From Burkholderiales bacterium (lineage in GTDB: Bacteria > Pseudomonadota > Gammaproteobacteria > Burkholderiales > Burkholderiaceae_C): a stretch of DNA of 43,394 nucleotides. Where the stretch lies: positions 1 through 43,394 of the forward strand of contig JACRBA010000139.1 in NCBI GenBank assembly GCA_016213265.1, written 5' to 3'. The stretch's first letter is position 1; each line of letters starts with the position of its first letter. The notes below the pieces were generated by a model. That model searched no databases, had not been told where the DNA came from, and saw nothing but the letters and a program-made list of their open reading frames with translations. The position numbers and the translations under genes are program-made. Of this stretch, positions 17,247 through 26,651 are shown one piece after another.

Positions 17247-18181
17247 TTCAGCACCACCCGCGGGTCGACGACCTTGTAGAGCAGGTCGGTGGCCAGGTTG
17301 ATCAGCATGGTCAGCATCGCCAGGTACACGGTGGCGGCCTGGATGACGGGGTAGTCGCTGCGGTTCACCGCCAGCAGCACCTCACGGCCCAGGCCGGGAA
17401 TGGAGAAGAACACCTCGATGAGGAAGGAGCCGACGAAGATGCCGGGCAGCGCCAGACCCACGTTGGTGAGGATGGGGATCATCGCGTTGCGCAGCACGTG
17501 CTTGAACAGCACCGGGCGCTCCGCCAGGCCCTTGGCGCGCGCGGTGCGCACGTAGTCCTGCCACTGCTCGTCGTGGTAGAAGCTGCGGTACTGCCGCGTC
17601 TGCGGCGCCACGCCCACCATCACCGCCAGCAGCACGGGCAGGGGCGCGTAGGTGGTGAGGTTGGTCCAGGTGGAGTCGCTCCAGCCCTGCACCGGGAACC
17701 AGCCGAGCTGGAAACCGAACACGTACTGGCCCACGATCACGTAGACGAGGAACGAGATCGACAGCGCGACCGTGGTCACCACCATCAGCGTGCGGTCGGT
17801 GAGCGAGCCGCGCACGTAGGCCACGCCCAGCGCGATGGGGATGGCCAGCAGCGTGTCCAGGATGAGGATGGGCGCCATCACCGTGAGCGTGGCGGGCAGG
17901 CGGGTGGCGAAGATCTGGCTCACCTGCTCCTGAGTGGCCCAGCTCTTGCCCCATTCGAAGGTACCAATCTGCTGCAGGAAGATGCCCAGCTGCACGTACC
18001 AGGGCTCGTTCAGCCCCAGCTGCTGGCGGATGGCATCCACCTGCTCGGGCGTGGCGTTGAGCCCGGCGAGGATCTCTGCGGGGTCCCCCCCGACGAACTT
18101 GAACAGCGCGAACACGAAGAGCACGACGCCCAGCAGCGTCGGGATCATCTGCAGCAGGCGCCGGACCAGATAGGCGGCCAT
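17243..18181 (-). CDS. ABC peptide-type transporter permease (DppB/YejB-like)
   Basis: 312 residues from the ATG at 18181. The opening AAYLVRRLLQMIPTLLGV is the typical first helix of DppB/OppB permeases, followed by a periplasmic stretch beginning GGDPAEIL and five further helices. The coupling motif is DYVRTARAKGLAERPVLFKHVLRN, and the C-terminus ends LLYKVVDPRVVLK, as in the family. The gene is first in the permease-permease-ATPase operon and overlaps the next by ATGA. It is divergent from the three binding protein genes, with about 165 bases between for shared control. Confidence 0.95.
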   Translation of the reverse strand: MAAYLVRRLLQMIPTLLGVVLFVFALFKFVGGDPAEILAGLNATPEQVDAIRQQLGLNEPWYVQLGIFLQQIGTFEWGKSWATQEQVSQIFATRLPATLTVMAPILILDTLLAIPIALGVAYVRGSLTDRTLMVVTTVALSISFLVYVIVGQYVFGFQLGWFPVQGWSDSTWTNLTTYAPLPVLLAVMVGVAPQTRQYRSFYHDEQWQDYVRTARAKGLAERPVLFKHVLRNAMIPILTNVGLALPGIFVGSFLIEVFFSIPGLGREVLLAVNRSDYPVIQAATVYLAMLTMLINLATDLLYKVVDPRVVLK

Positions 18182-18345
18182 GGCGAGCGGCCCGGGCGCA
18201 CCCGGGCGAATGTGAGGATGCGCGAGTGTAGGGGCGTGGCCGCGCCGATTGCATGGCGTTTGCCCCGGGGCGCAGGGGCATTGCCGAAGGGTCTTGATCG
18301 CATCTCCCGATGCGCCGTGGCCGCCCGATGCACTATCGTCGCCCC
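18182..18345. promoter_or_regulatory. Divergent control region between permease and binding protein genes
   Basis: This 164-base gap serves two divergent operons of one transporter. On the minus strand TACACT (18230-18225) is a candidate -10 for the permease operon. On the plus strand TATCGT (18334-18339) ends six bases before the ATG of the first binding protein. A hairpin-forming TGCCCC/GGGGCA pair lies at 18261-18280, and CCCGGGCG is directly repeated at 18191-18208. No regulator site can be named. Confidence 0.4.
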
Positions 18346-20139
18346 ATGCTGCGCCGGCTCGCCCTCCTGCTTGTCTGTACAACCGCGCTCGCCGCCCCGT
18401 GGGCGGGCGCGGCGGCCGACGGGCGCACCGCCAAGGTGCTGCGCTACGCCATGGTCAGCGACGCCAGCTCGATGGACCCGGCCGCCTTCACCGACATCTA
18501 CAGCATGGAGGTGGTGAGCAGCATCATCGAGCCGCTGTACCGGCACGACTACCTCGCCCGGCCGGCCCGCGTGCGCCCGCAGCTGGCGGCCGCCCTGCCC
18601 GAGGCCAGCGCCGACTGGCGCGAGTTCACCGTGCGCCTGCGGCCCGGCGTGTACTACGCCGACGACCCCGCCTTCGGCGGCCGGCCACGCGAGGTGGTGG
18701 CGGCCGACGTGGTCTACGCCATCCAGCGCATCCACGACCCGCGCACCAAGAGCGCGCAGTACCCCAGCTTCGCGGCGCTGCGCCTGAGCGGCCTGGACGC
18801 CGTGCGCCAGCGCGCCATCGACACCGGCCAGCCCTTCGACTACGCCGCGCCCCTGCCGGGCCTGGTGGCGCTGGACCGCCACACGCTGCGCTTCCGGCTG
18901 GACGCACCCAACCCGCGCTTTGCCGACGCCCTGGCGGGCCTGGTGGCGGCCGGCCCCATGCCGCCCGAGGTGGTGGCGCACTATGGCGACGCGGTGGGCG
19001 AGCACCCGGTGGGCAGCGGCCCGTTCCGGCTCGCGTCCTGGCGGCGCGGCTCGCAGATCGCGCTCGAGCGCAACCCCGCCTACCGGCACACCGTCTACGA
19101 CGAGCAGCCGGCCGCCGCCGACCCCGAGGCGCAGGCCATCGCCGCGCGCCTGGCCGGGCGCCGGCTGCCGCTGGTGGACCGGGTGGAGATCGCCGTGATC
19201 GAGGAGGACCAGCCGCGCTGGCTGGCCTTCCTGCGTGGCGAACTCGACCTCGCCGGCCTGCCCGGCCCCTTCGCGCCGGTGGCCTTCCCCGGCGGCCACT
19301 TGGCGCCCGCGCTCGCACGCCAGGGCCTCACCGCCCATGTGCAGGCGCGCCCGGACCTCGTCTACACCGTGTTCAACATGGACGACCCGGTGGTGGGCGG
19401 GTATGCCCCGGCCCAGGTGGCGCTGCGGCGCGCCATCGGCCTGGGCTACGACAACCACGAGGAGCTGCGCACGGTGCGTCGCGGGCTCGGCATGGTGGCC
19501 CAGTCGGTGATCCCGCCGGGCACCTACGGGCACGACCCGGCGCTGCATTCCGAGATGGGCGAGTACGCGCCGGCCAAGGCCAACGCATTGCTCGACCTGT
19601 ACGGCTACCTCGACCGTGACGGCGACGGCTGGCGCGAGCGGCCCGACGGCTCGCCGCTCGTGCTGCAGTACCACACCGACAAGACCCTGCGCCAGTTCAA
19701 CGAGCTGTGGAAGCGCCGCATGGATGCGCTGCACCTGCGCATCGAGTTCCCCGCCGGCCAGTGGACGGAGCAGCGCAAGGCCGCCCGGGCGGGCCGGCTG
19801 ATGATCTGGTTCCTCGCGTGGAACGCCGGCACGCCGGACGCCGACGAGTTCCTGCGCCTGGCCTACGGCCCGGCCAAGGGCGGCGACAACGTGGCGCGCT
19901 TCGACCTGCCGGCCTTCAATGCGCTGTACGACCGCCAGGCCGCGCTGCCCGACGGGCCCGAGCGCCTGGCCGCCATCCACGAGGCCAACCGCCTGCTGCT
20001 GGCCTACATGCCGATCAAGGCGCATGTGCACCGCGTGGGCGTCACCGTGCAGTGGCCGCGCGTCGTCGGCTACCGCCCCCACCCCTTCCTGCGGCCCTTC
20101 CACGCCTATGTGGATGTGGCCGACCCGCCCAGCCCATGA
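18346..20139 (+). CDS. Periplasmic solute-binding protein, family 5 (copy 1 of 3)
   Basis: 597 residues from the ATG at 18346, which starts a compact signal peptide (LRRLALLLVCTTALAAPWAGAAA, cut near residue 23); ATGs at 18310 and 18328 are in frame but would add a hydrophilic leader. The SBP_bac_5 fold is shown by KVLRYAMVSDASSMDPA, YYADDPAFGG, GSGPFRLASWRR and the MDDPVVGGY segment. An Asp-rich DRDGDGW loop (about 423-429) resembles calcium-binding loops often seen in this family. It delivers a peptide-like ligand to the divergently encoded transporter. It is the most divergent of the three copies: KKREL at the ADDPAFGG segment is replaced and the trimmed sequence lacks several lysines. Its stop overlaps the next gene by ATGA. 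Confidence 0.92.
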   Translation: MLRRLALLLVCTTALAAPWAGAAADGRTAKVLRYAMVSDASSMDPAAFTDIYSMEVVSSIIEPLYRHDYLARPARVRPQLAAALPEASADWREFTVRLRPGVYYADDPAFGGRPREVVAADVVYAIQRIHDPRTKSAQYPSFAALRLSGLDAVRQRAIDTGQPFDYAAPLPGLVALDRHTLRFRLDAPNPRFADALAGLVAAGPMPPEVVAHYGDAVGEHPVGSGPFRLASWRRGSQIALERNPAYRHTVYDEQPAAADPEAQAIAARLAGRRLPLVDRVEIAVIEEDQPRWLAFLRGELDLAGLPGPFAPVAFPGGHLAPALARQGLTAHVQARPDLVYTVFNMDDPVVGGYAPAQVALRRAIGLGYDNHEELRTVRRGLGMVAQSVIPPGTYGHDPALHSEMGEYAPAKANALLDLYGYLDRDGDGWRERPDGSPLVLQYHTDKTLRQFNELWKRRMDALHLRIEFPAGQWTEQRKAARAGRLMIWFLAWNAGTPDADEFLRLAYGPAKGGDNVARFDLPAFNALYDRQAALPDGPERLAAIHEANRLLLAYMPIKAHVHRVGVTVQWPRVVGYRPHPFLRPFHAYVDVADPPSP

Positions 20140-21995
20140 GCCGACCGACTGTCCGCTGGCCACGCGCCGGCGCCGCCCTCCTGCTGGCCGCCGCCTGGGC
20201 CGCCGCGGTGGCGCAGGCCGCACCCGCACCCGCACCGGCACACGCCACCCAGCCACCCAAGGTGCTGCGCTACGCCTTCCCCATCGCCGAGACGGGCTTC
20301 GACCCGGCACAGATCTCCGACCTGTACTCGCGCGTCATCGCGGCCAACATCTTCGAGGCGCCGCTCAGCTACGACTTCCTGGCGCGCCCCGCGAAGCTGG
20401 TGCCCGCCACGGCGGCGGCGCTGCCCGAGGTCTCGGCCGACCTGCGCAGCTTCACCTTCCGCCTGAAGCCCGGCACCTACTTCGCCGACGACCCGGCCTT
20501 CGGTGGCAAGCGGCGCGAACTGGTGGCCGAGGACTACGTCTATTCCATCAAGCGCCACTACGACCCGCGCTGGAAGAGCCCCAACCTCTACAACTTCGAG
20601 AACGCGAAGATCCTGGGCCTGTCCGAGCTGCGCGCCAAGGCGCTCCAGAGCGGCAAGCCCTTCGACTACGACACCCCGGTGGAGGGCCTGCGCGCGCTGG
20701 ACCGCTACACCTTCGTGGTGAAGGTGGCCGAGCCCTCGCCCCGCCTGCCGCTGGCCTTTGCCGATGCCGCCGTGGCGGGCGCCGTGGCACGCGAGGTGAT
20801 CGAGGCCGACCCCGACCACGTGATGGAGCGCCCCGTGGGCACCGGGCCGTTCCGCCTGGCCGAGTGGCGCCGCTCGTCGCGCCTGCTGCTGGAGCGCAAC
20901 CCCGGCTACCGCGAGGTGCGCTACGAGGCCGAGCCGCCCGCCGACGATGCGCTCTCGCAGGCCATCGCCCAGCGCCTGCGCGGCCGCCGCCTGCCGCTGC
21001 TGGACCAGGTGGAGATCCAGATCGTCGAGGAATCGCAGCCGCGCCTGCTGGCCTTCCTGAACGCCGAGCACGACTGGATCGAGCGCCTGCCGCCCGAGCT
21101 GTCTCCCCCGTACATCCCCCACGGCGCACTGGCGCCCCATCTGGCCAAGAAGGGCATCCAGCTCGAGCGCGTGACGGCCACCGACATCGGCTACAGCTAT
21201 TTCGCGATGGAGCACCCGGTCGTGGGCGGCTACACGGCCGACAAGGTGGCCCTGCGCCGCGCCATCGCGCTGGCCTACGACGTGCAGGCCGAGATCGTGC
21301 AGGCCCGCAAGGGCCAGGCGGTGCCCGCGCAGTCGGTCGTGCCGCCGCAGATGGCCGGGTACGACCCGGCCTTCAAGACCGAGATGAGCGAGCACGACCC
21401 GGCCAGGGCCAACGCGCTGCTCGACCTGTACGGCTATGTCGATGCGGACGGCGACGGCTGGCGCGACCAGCCGGGCGGCCAGCCGCTGGTGATCGAGTAC
21501 GCCTCGCAGCCCGACCAGGCCTCGCGCGCGCTGCAGGAGCTGTGGCGCAAGGCGCTGGCCTCCATCCGCGTGAAGGTGGAGTTCAAGATCGCCAAGTGGC
21601 CCGAGCAGCTCAAGGCCTCGCGCACCGGCAAGCTGATGATGTGGGGCCTGGCCTGGAGCGCCACCCAGCCCGACCCCAGCGACATGCTGGGCCTGCTCTA
21701 CGGCCCCAACAAGGGCCAGAGCAACCACGCCCGCTTCGACCTGCCGGCGTTCAACGCCCTGTACGCGAAGCAGGCCGTGCTGCCCGACGGCCCCGAGCGC
21801 GATGCGCTCATCCACGAGGCCAAGCGCCTGTCGGTGGCTTACATGCCGCAGAAGGTGACCGGCCACCGCATCCTCAACGACCTGCTCCACCCGTGGGTGG
21901 TCGGCTACCGCCGCCACCCCTTCCTGCGCGGGTGGTGGCAGTACGTCGACATCGACCCCGCCCTGCGCCCCACCGGGGCCACCGCCACACCATGA
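20136..21995 (+). CDS. Periplasmic solute-binding protein, family 5 (copy 2 of 3)
   Basis: 619 residues; the ATG at 20136 overlaps the stop of copy 1 (ATGA). A signal peptide ends near VAQAAPA, followed by a short Ala/Pro linker. The mature part is colinear with its neighbours: KVLRYAFPIAETGFDPAQ, TYFADDPAFGGKRREL, GTGPFRLAEWRR, LDLYGYVDADGDGW and a C-terminal HPFLRGWWQYVDID. It is closer to copy 3 than to copy 1 in the ADDPAFGG and YGY regions. All landmarks are intact, so it is probably functional. Different ligand-pocket residues among the three copies would let one transporter accept several substrates, which is an inference. Confidence 0.93.
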   Translation: MSRPTVRWPRAGAALLLAAAWAAAVAQAAPAPAPAHATQPPKVLRYAFPIAETGFDPAQISDLYSRVIAANIFEAPLSYDFLARPAKLVPATAAALPEVSADLRSFTFRLKPGTYFADDPAFGGKRRELVAEDYVYSIKRHYDPRWKSPNLYNFENAKILGLSELRAKALQSGKPFDYDTPVEGLRALDRYTFVVKVAEPSPRLPLAFADAAVAGAVAREVIEADPDHVMERPVGTGPFRLAEWRRSSRLLLERNPGYREVRYEAEPPADDALSQAIAQRLRGRRLPLLDQVEIQIVEESQPRLLAFLNAEHDWIERLPPELSPPYIPHGALAPHLAKKGIQLERVTATDIGYSYFAMEHPVVGGYTADKVALRRAIALAYDVQAEIVQARKGQAVPAQSVVPPQMAGYDPAFKTEMSEHDPARANALLDLYGYVDADGDGWRDQPGGQPLVIEYASQPDQASRALQELWRKALASIRVKVEFKIAKWPEQLKASRTGKLMMWGLAWSATQPDPSDMLGLLYGPNKGQSNHARFDLPAFNALYAKQAVLPDGPERDALIHEAKRLSVAYMPQKVTGHRILNDLLHPWVVGYRRHPFLRGWWQYVDIDPALRPTGATATP

Positions 21996-23836
21996 CACGC
22001 CCCCCTTTGCTCGCCACCCTGGCCGCCGCGCTGCTGGCCACCGCCCTGCCCCTCGCCAGCCTCGCGCAGCCCGCCGCGTCGTCCGCGCCGTCCGCCGCGG
22101 CCGCGGCCGCGCCGCAGAAGGTGCTGCGTTATGCCTTCCGCGTCGCCGAGACCACGCTGGACCCGGCCCAGGCCAGCGACATCTATTCGCGCACGCTCAC
22201 CGCGCACATCTTCGAGGCGCTCTACACCTACGACCACCTGGCGCGGCCGTCGAAGTTCAAGCCGCTCACGGCCGAGGCGCTGCCCGAGGCCACCGACAAC
22301 TACCGCACCTGGACCATGAAGGTGCGCCCCGGCATCCACTTCGCCGACGACCCGGCCTTCGGCGGCAAGAAGCGCGAGCTGGTGGCGGAAGACTATGTCT
22401 ACGCCATCAAGCGCTTCGCCGACCCCGCCAACAAGAGCCCCATCTGGAGCTACATCGACGGCTTCCACTTCCTGGGCCTGGCCGAGCAGCGGGACAAGGC
22501 GCTCAAGGGCAAGCGCCCCTTCGACTACGACGCCCGCGTCGAGGGCCTGCGCGCGCTGGACCGCTACACCGTGCAGATCCGCCTGGCCGAGCCGCGGCCG
22601 CGCTTCATCGAGTTCCTCGCCGCCAGCGACCTGTTCGGCGCCGTGGCGCGCGAGGTGGTGGAGCACTACGGCGACAAGATCGTCGAGCACCCGGTGGGCA
22701 CCGGCCCGTTCCAGCTCGCCCAATGGCGGCGCGCGAGCTTCATCGCGCTGGAGCGCAACCCGGGCTACCGCGAGCGCTTCTACGACGCCGAGCCCGCCGC
22801 CGACGACAAGGAAGGCCAGGCCCTGCTGGCGCGCTTCAAGGGCCGGCGCATCCCCATGATCGACCGGGTGGAGGTGTCCATCGTCGAGGAGAACCAGCCA
22901 CGCTGGCTGGCCTTTCTGAACGGGCAGCACAACCTGATCGAGCAGGTGCCGGCCGACTACGTGAGCCAGGGCATGCCCAATGGCAAGGTCGCCCCCAACC
23001 TCGCCAAGCAGGGCGTGCAGGGCTGGCGCCAGGTGCGCGCCGACCTCACCGCCACCCTCTTCAACATGGACGACCCGGTGGTGGGCGGCTACACGCCCGA
23101 GAAGGTGGCCCTGCGCCGCGCCCTCTCGCTGGGGCTGGACGTGGAGCGCGAGATCCGCCTGGTGCACAAGGGCCAGGCCTTCCCGGCCCAGGCGCCCATC
23201 GCGCCGCACACCACCAGCTACGACCCGCGCTTCAAGAGCGAGATGAGCGATTACGACCCCGCGCGGGCCAAGGCGCTGCTCGACCTGTACGGCTACACCG
23301 ACCGCGACGGCGACGGCTGGCGCGAGCAGCCCGATGGCTCGCCGCTGAAGCTGCAGTGGTCCATCGAGTCGGACAACCGCGGCCGGCAGATGAGCGAGCA
23401 GTACCACCACAGCCTCAAGGCGCTGGGCATCCAGGTGCAGTTCAAGCCCGGCAAGTGGCCCGAGCTGCTCAAGGCCGCACGCGCCGGCAACTACCAGGTC
23501 TGGCACGTGGGCGGCATGAGCGCGTCGCCCGACAGCCAGGGCGCGCTGCAACGCTACGACGGCACGCAGATCGGCGGGCAGAACCTCGCCCGCTTCAAGC
23601 GGCCCGAGTTCGACGCGCTGTACAAGAAGCTCTCCGAGCTGCCCGACGGCCCCGAGCGCGAGGCGGTGTTCAACGAAGCCAAGCGCATCGCCGTGGCCTG
23701 GATGCCCTACCGCATCCGCTGGCACTCCTACATCACCGACATGGCGCACCGCGACGTGATCGGCTACCGCCGGCCGCTGTTCTGGCAGGACTGGTGGCAG
23801 TACGTGGACGTCGAACCCACCGCCCGCGCCGACTGA
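21992..23836 (+). CDS. Periplasmic solute-binding protein, family 5 (copy 3 of 3)
   Basis: 614 residues, with ATGA overlap with copy 2. The signal peptide MTRPPLLATLAAALLATALP ends near SLAQPA, and an Ala/Ser linker follows. Landmarks: KVLRYAFRVAETTLDPAQ, HFADDPAFGGKKREL, GTGPFQLAQWRR, MDDPVVGGY, LDLYGYTDRDGDGW and C-terminal FWQDWWQYVDVEP. It is the last of three consecutive paralogues that arose by tandem duplication; all overlap, so equal transcription is expected. The next gene, acetoacetyl-CoA synthetase, starts 20 bases later with its own ribosome site and may be co-transcribed. Confidence 0.94.
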   Translation: MTRPPLLATLAAALLATALPLASLAQPAASSAPSAAAAAAPQKVLRYAFRVAETTLDPAQASDIYSRTLTAHIFEALYTYDHLARPSKFKPLTAEALPEATDNYRTWTMKVRPGIHFADDPAFGGKKRELVAEDYVYAIKRFADPANKSPIWSYIDGFHFLGLAEQRDKALKGKRPFDYDARVEGLRALDRYTVQIRLAEPRPRFIEFLAASDLFGAVAREVVEHYGDKIVEHPVGTGPFQLAQWRRASFIALERNPGYRERFYDAEPAADDKEGQALLARFKGRRIPMIDRVEVSIVEENQPRWLAFLNGQHNLIEQVPADYVSQGMPNGKVAPNLAKQGVQGWRQVRADLTATLFNMDDPVVGGYTPEKVALRRALSLGLDVEREIRLVHKGQAFPAQAPIAPHTTSYDPRFKSEMSDYDPARAKALLDLYGYTDRDGDGWREQPDGSPLKLQWSIESDNRGRQMSEQYHHSLKALGIQVQFKPGKWPELLKAARAGNYQVWHVGGMSASPDSQGALQRYDGTQIGGQNLARFKRPEFDALYKKLSELPDGPEREAVFNEAKRIAVAWMPYRIRWHSYITDMAHRDVIGYRRPLFWQDWWQYVDVEPTARAD

Positions 23837-23856
23837 CCTCCGCCGGAGACCGCCCC

Positions 23857-25953
23857 ATGCCCACACCTGCGCTGCCCGAGCCCCGGATCACCGTCTACGA
23901 GCGCTGGCTGGCGCAGGCACGGGGCCTGCGCTTCGCCTGCTACGAGGACCTGTGGCGCTGGTCGGTGCGTGAGCCGGACGCCTTCTGGCGCTCGGTGTGG
24001 GATTTCTTCGACATCAGCTCACCGGTGCCGCCCACGGTGGCGCTGGCCGAGGCGCGCATGCCGGGGGCGCGATGGTTCCCCGGTGTGCAGCTGAACTACG
24101 CGCAGCAGGTGCTGCGCCATGCCGATGCGGCGCACGCCGCCGGCCACCCGGCCATCGTGTGGGCCGACGAGCCGGCGCTGGAAGCCGGCCGCCTGGGCGA
24201 GCTGGGCTGGCCCGAGCTGCGCCGCCAGGTGGGCGCGCTGGCCGAGCGCCTGCAGGCGCTCGGCGTGGGCCCGGGCGACCGCGTGGTGGCCGTGCTGGGC
24301 AACCGGCCGGAGACGGTGGTGGCCTTCCTGGCCGTGGCCAGCCTGGGCGCCATCTGGTCGGTGTGCTCGCCCGACATGGGCCCGGTGGCCGTGCTCGACC
24401 GCTTCCGCCAGATCGAGCCCGCGGTGCTGCTGCTGGCCGACGGCTACCGCTTCGGCGGCCAGGCGCACGACCGGCGTGCGCTGGGCGCCGAGCTGGTGGC
24501 CGGCCTGCCCACGCTGCGCCACGTGGTGGACGTGCCGGTGCTGGGCCTGGCGGTGCCGGGCGACGGGCAGCCTGCCAGCGGCGGCCCCGCGCGCCACGCC
24601 TGGGCCGACCTGGTGGCGGGTGAGGACACGGTGGCCCCGCGCCCGCTGCCCTTCGACGCCCCGCTGTGGATCGTCTACTCCAGCGGCACCACCGGCCTGC
24701 CCAAGCCCATCGTGCACGGCCATGGCGGCGTGGTGCTCGAAGGCCTGAAGGGCGGCACGCTGCACAACAACCTGGGCGCCACGGTCGAGACCGGCGACCG
24801 CTTCTTCTGGTACAGCAGCACCGGCTGGATCATGTGGAACTGCCAGGCCAGCGGCCTGCTGGGCGGCACCACCATCTGCCTGTACGACGGCTCGCCCGCC
24901 CAGAGCGTGCGACAGGCCGACGCGCCAGCCGACTGGACACCGCTGTGGCGCTTCGCCGCGCTGTCGCGCTGCACCTTCTTCGGTGCCGGCGCGGCCTTCT
25001 ACGCCAGCTGCCTCAAGGCCGGCGTGCGGCCGCTGCAGTTGGGCGACCTTTCGGCCCTGCGCGCGGTGGGGTCCACCGGCTCGCCGTTGGCGGAAGACGC
25101 CTACCGCTGGATCTGGCGCGAGCTGCCCAAGGTGGACGGGCGCGACATCTGGATCGCCTGCATCTCGGGCGGCACCGACTTCGCCGGCGCCTTCGTGGCC
25201 GGCCTGCCCACGCTGCCGGTGGTGGCCGGCGAGATGCAGTGCCGCTGCCTGGGCGCGGCCGTGGAGGCCTGGAGCGAGCCCGACGCCGAGGGCCGCGGCC
25301 GGCCGCTGATGGACGAGGTGGGCGAGCTGGTGTGCACCGTGCCCATGCCGTCGATGCCGCTGCGGCTGTGGGGCGACGACGACGGGCAGCGCCTGCTGGG
25401 CAGCTATTTCGACACCTACCCCGGCGTCTGGCGCCACGGCGACTGGATCCGCCTGGTGCCGCGCGAGCAGGCCACCGGCGCCATCATCTACGGCCGCAGC
25501 GACGCCACCATCAACCGCCAGGGCGTGCGCATGGGCACGGCCGAGCTCTACCGCGCCGTGGAGGCGCTGCCCGAGGTGCTGGACAGCCTGGTGGTGGACC
25601 TGGAGTACCTGGGGCGCGAGAGCTGGATGGCGCTGTTCGTGGTGCTGCGCGAGGGCGCGGTGCTGGATGACGCCCTGAAGCGCCGCCTGGTGGCCGAGAT
25701 CCGCCAGGCGCTGTCGCCGCGCCACGTGCCCAACGATGTCTACGCCGTGCCGGCCATCCCCCGCACGCTCAGTGGCAAGAAGATGGAGCTGCCGGTCAAG
25801 AAGCTGCTCATGGGCGCCGACCCGGCCAAGGTGATGAACCGCGACGCCATGGCCAATGCCGCGGCGGTGGACTGGTTTCTCGCCTTCGCGGCGCAGCGGG
25901 CGTCGGGCACGACCACAATCGCCGCTGCCTCGGCCACCGCTGCCCCGACATGA
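23857..25953 (+). CDS. Acetoacetyl-CoA synthetase (acetoacetate-CoA ligase)
   Basis: 698 residues. GGAG sits eight bases before the ATG at 23857. It belongs to the adenylate-forming superfamily. The N-terminal ACAS_N segment contains YEDLWRWSVREPDAFW and MPGARWFPGVQLNYA, both typical of acetoacetate-CoA ligases. A3 is YSSGTTGLPK (274-283), A5 includes YSSTGWIMWN, A7 is YGRSDATINRQGVRMG, and the catalytic lysine of A10 is in TLSGKKMELPVKK. It activates acetoacetate with ATP and CoA, linking ketone bodies or polyhydroxybutyrate breakdown to central metabolism. The final 19 residues or so are an Ala/Thr-rich tail that also carries a CACAAT promoter-like element for the next gene. Length is slightly above the usual 650-680. 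Confidence 0.95.
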   Translation: MPTPALPEPRITVYERWLAQARGLRFACYEDLWRWSVREPDAFWRSVWDFFDISSPVPPTVALAEARMPGARWFPGVQLNYAQQVLRHADAAHAAGHPAIVWADEPALEAGRLGELGWPELRRQVGALAERLQALGVGPGDRVVAVLGNRPETVVAFLAVASLGAIWSVCSPDMGPVAVLDRFRQIEPAVLLLADGYRFGGQAHDRRALGAELVAGLPTLRHVVDVPVLGLAVPGDGQPASGGPARHAWADLVAGEDTVAPRPLPFDAPLWIVYSSGTTGLPKPIVHGHGGVVLEGLKGGTLHNNLGATVETGDRFFWYSSTGWIMWNCQASGLLGGTTICLYDGSPAQSVRQADAPADWTPLWRFAALSRCTFFGAGAAFYASCLKAGVRPLQLGDLSALRAVGSTGSPLAEDAYRWIWRELPKVDGRDIWIACISGGTDFAGAFVAGLPTLPVVAGEMQCRCLGAAVEAWSEPDAEGRGRPLMDEVGELVCTVPMPSMPLRLWGDDDGQRLLGSYFDTYPGVWRHGDWIRLVPREQATGAIIYGRSDATINRQGVRMGTAELYRAVEALPEVLDSLVVDLEYLGRESWMALFVVLREGAVLDDALKRRLVAEIRQALSPRHVPNDVYAVPAIPRTLSGKKMELPVKKLLMGADPAKVMNRDAMANAAAVDWFLAFAAQRASGTTTIAAASATAAPT
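25914..25919 (+). promoter_or_regulatory. Possible internal -10 element before the second GST gene
   Basis: CACAAT lies inside the 3' end of the acetoacetyl-CoA synthetase gene, 30 bases before the GST start codon. The same hexamer precedes other genes here, so it may drive separate expression of the GST. Confidence 0.3.
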
Positions 25954-26651
25954 CCACCACGCTCGCCGACTTCCCCATCACCGCCAAGTGGCCCGCGCGC
26001 CACCCCGAGCGCCTGCAGCTGTACTCGCTGCCCACGCCCAACGGCGTGAAGGTGTCCATCCTGTTGGAGGAGCTGGGCTTGCCCTACGAGGCGCACAAGG
26101 TCAGCTTCGAGACGAACGACCAGCTCAGCGCCGAGTTCGTCTCGCTGAACCCCAACAACAAGATCCCGGCCATCATCGACCCCGACGGGCCAGGCGGCAA
26201 GCCGCTGGCGCTGTTCGAGTCGGGTGCCATCCTCTGGTACCTGGCCGAGAAGACCGGCCGCTTCCTGCCCACCGACCCCGCCGCGCGCTACCACGCGCTG
26301 CAGTGGGTGATGTTCCAGATGGGCGGCGTGGGTCCCATGTTCGGCCAGCTCGGCTTCTTCCACAAGTTCGCCGGCAAGGACTATGAGGACAAGCGCCCGC
26401 GCGACCGCTACGTGGCCGAGTCGCGCCGCCTGCTCGGTGTGCTGAACAAGCACCTGGCGGGCCAACCCTGGATGCTGGGCGACGACTACAGCATCGCCGA
26501 CATCGCCGTGTTCCCGTGGGTGCGCAACCTCATCGGCTTCTACGGCGCGGGCGAACTCGTCGGCTTCGACGAATTCGCCCAGGTGCAGCGCGTGCTCGAC
26601 GCCTTCGTGCAGCGCCCCGCCGTGCAGCGGGGGCTGCAGGTGCCGGGCTGA
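25950..26651 (+). CDS. Glutathione S-transferase, YfcG/Ure2-like
   Basis: 233 residues; the ATG overlaps the stop of the previous gene (ATGA), implying translational coupling. The thioredoxin-like domain shows LQLYSLPTPNGVKVSILLEELGLPYE, the NPNNKIPAIID cis-proline region and the ALFESGAILWYLAE glutathione-binding motif. TPNG is the signature of the Nu/Ure2p-like class, whose E. coli members YfcG and YghU reduce disulfides and peroxides with glutathione. The all-helical C-terminal domain contains YSIADIAVFPWVRN. Cytoplasmic. Coupling to acetoacetyl-CoA synthetase has no clear biochemical reason. It is only distantly related to the GST at 1963-2604. Confidence 0.93.
   Translation: MTTTLADFPITAKWPARHPERLQLYSLPTPNGVKVSILLEELGLPYEAHKVSFETNDQLSAEFVSLNPNNKIPAIIDPDGPGGKPLALFESGAILWYLAEKTGRFLPTDPAARYHALQWVMFQMGGVGPMFGQLGFFHKFAGKDYEDKRPRDRYVAESRRLLGVLNKHLAGQPWMLGDDYSIADIAVFPWVRNLIGFYGAGELVGFDEFAQVQRVLDAFVQRPAVQRGLQVPG

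Noticed and set aside
18346..23836. One of the three binding-protein copies being a pseudogene
   Set aside because: All three have signal peptides, no internal stop or frameshift, normal length and the family landmarks.
1963..26651. The two glutathione S-transferases as parts of one detoxification system with gloC
   Set aside because: They belong to different GST classes, sit in unrelated operons far apart, and share only the general use of glutathione.
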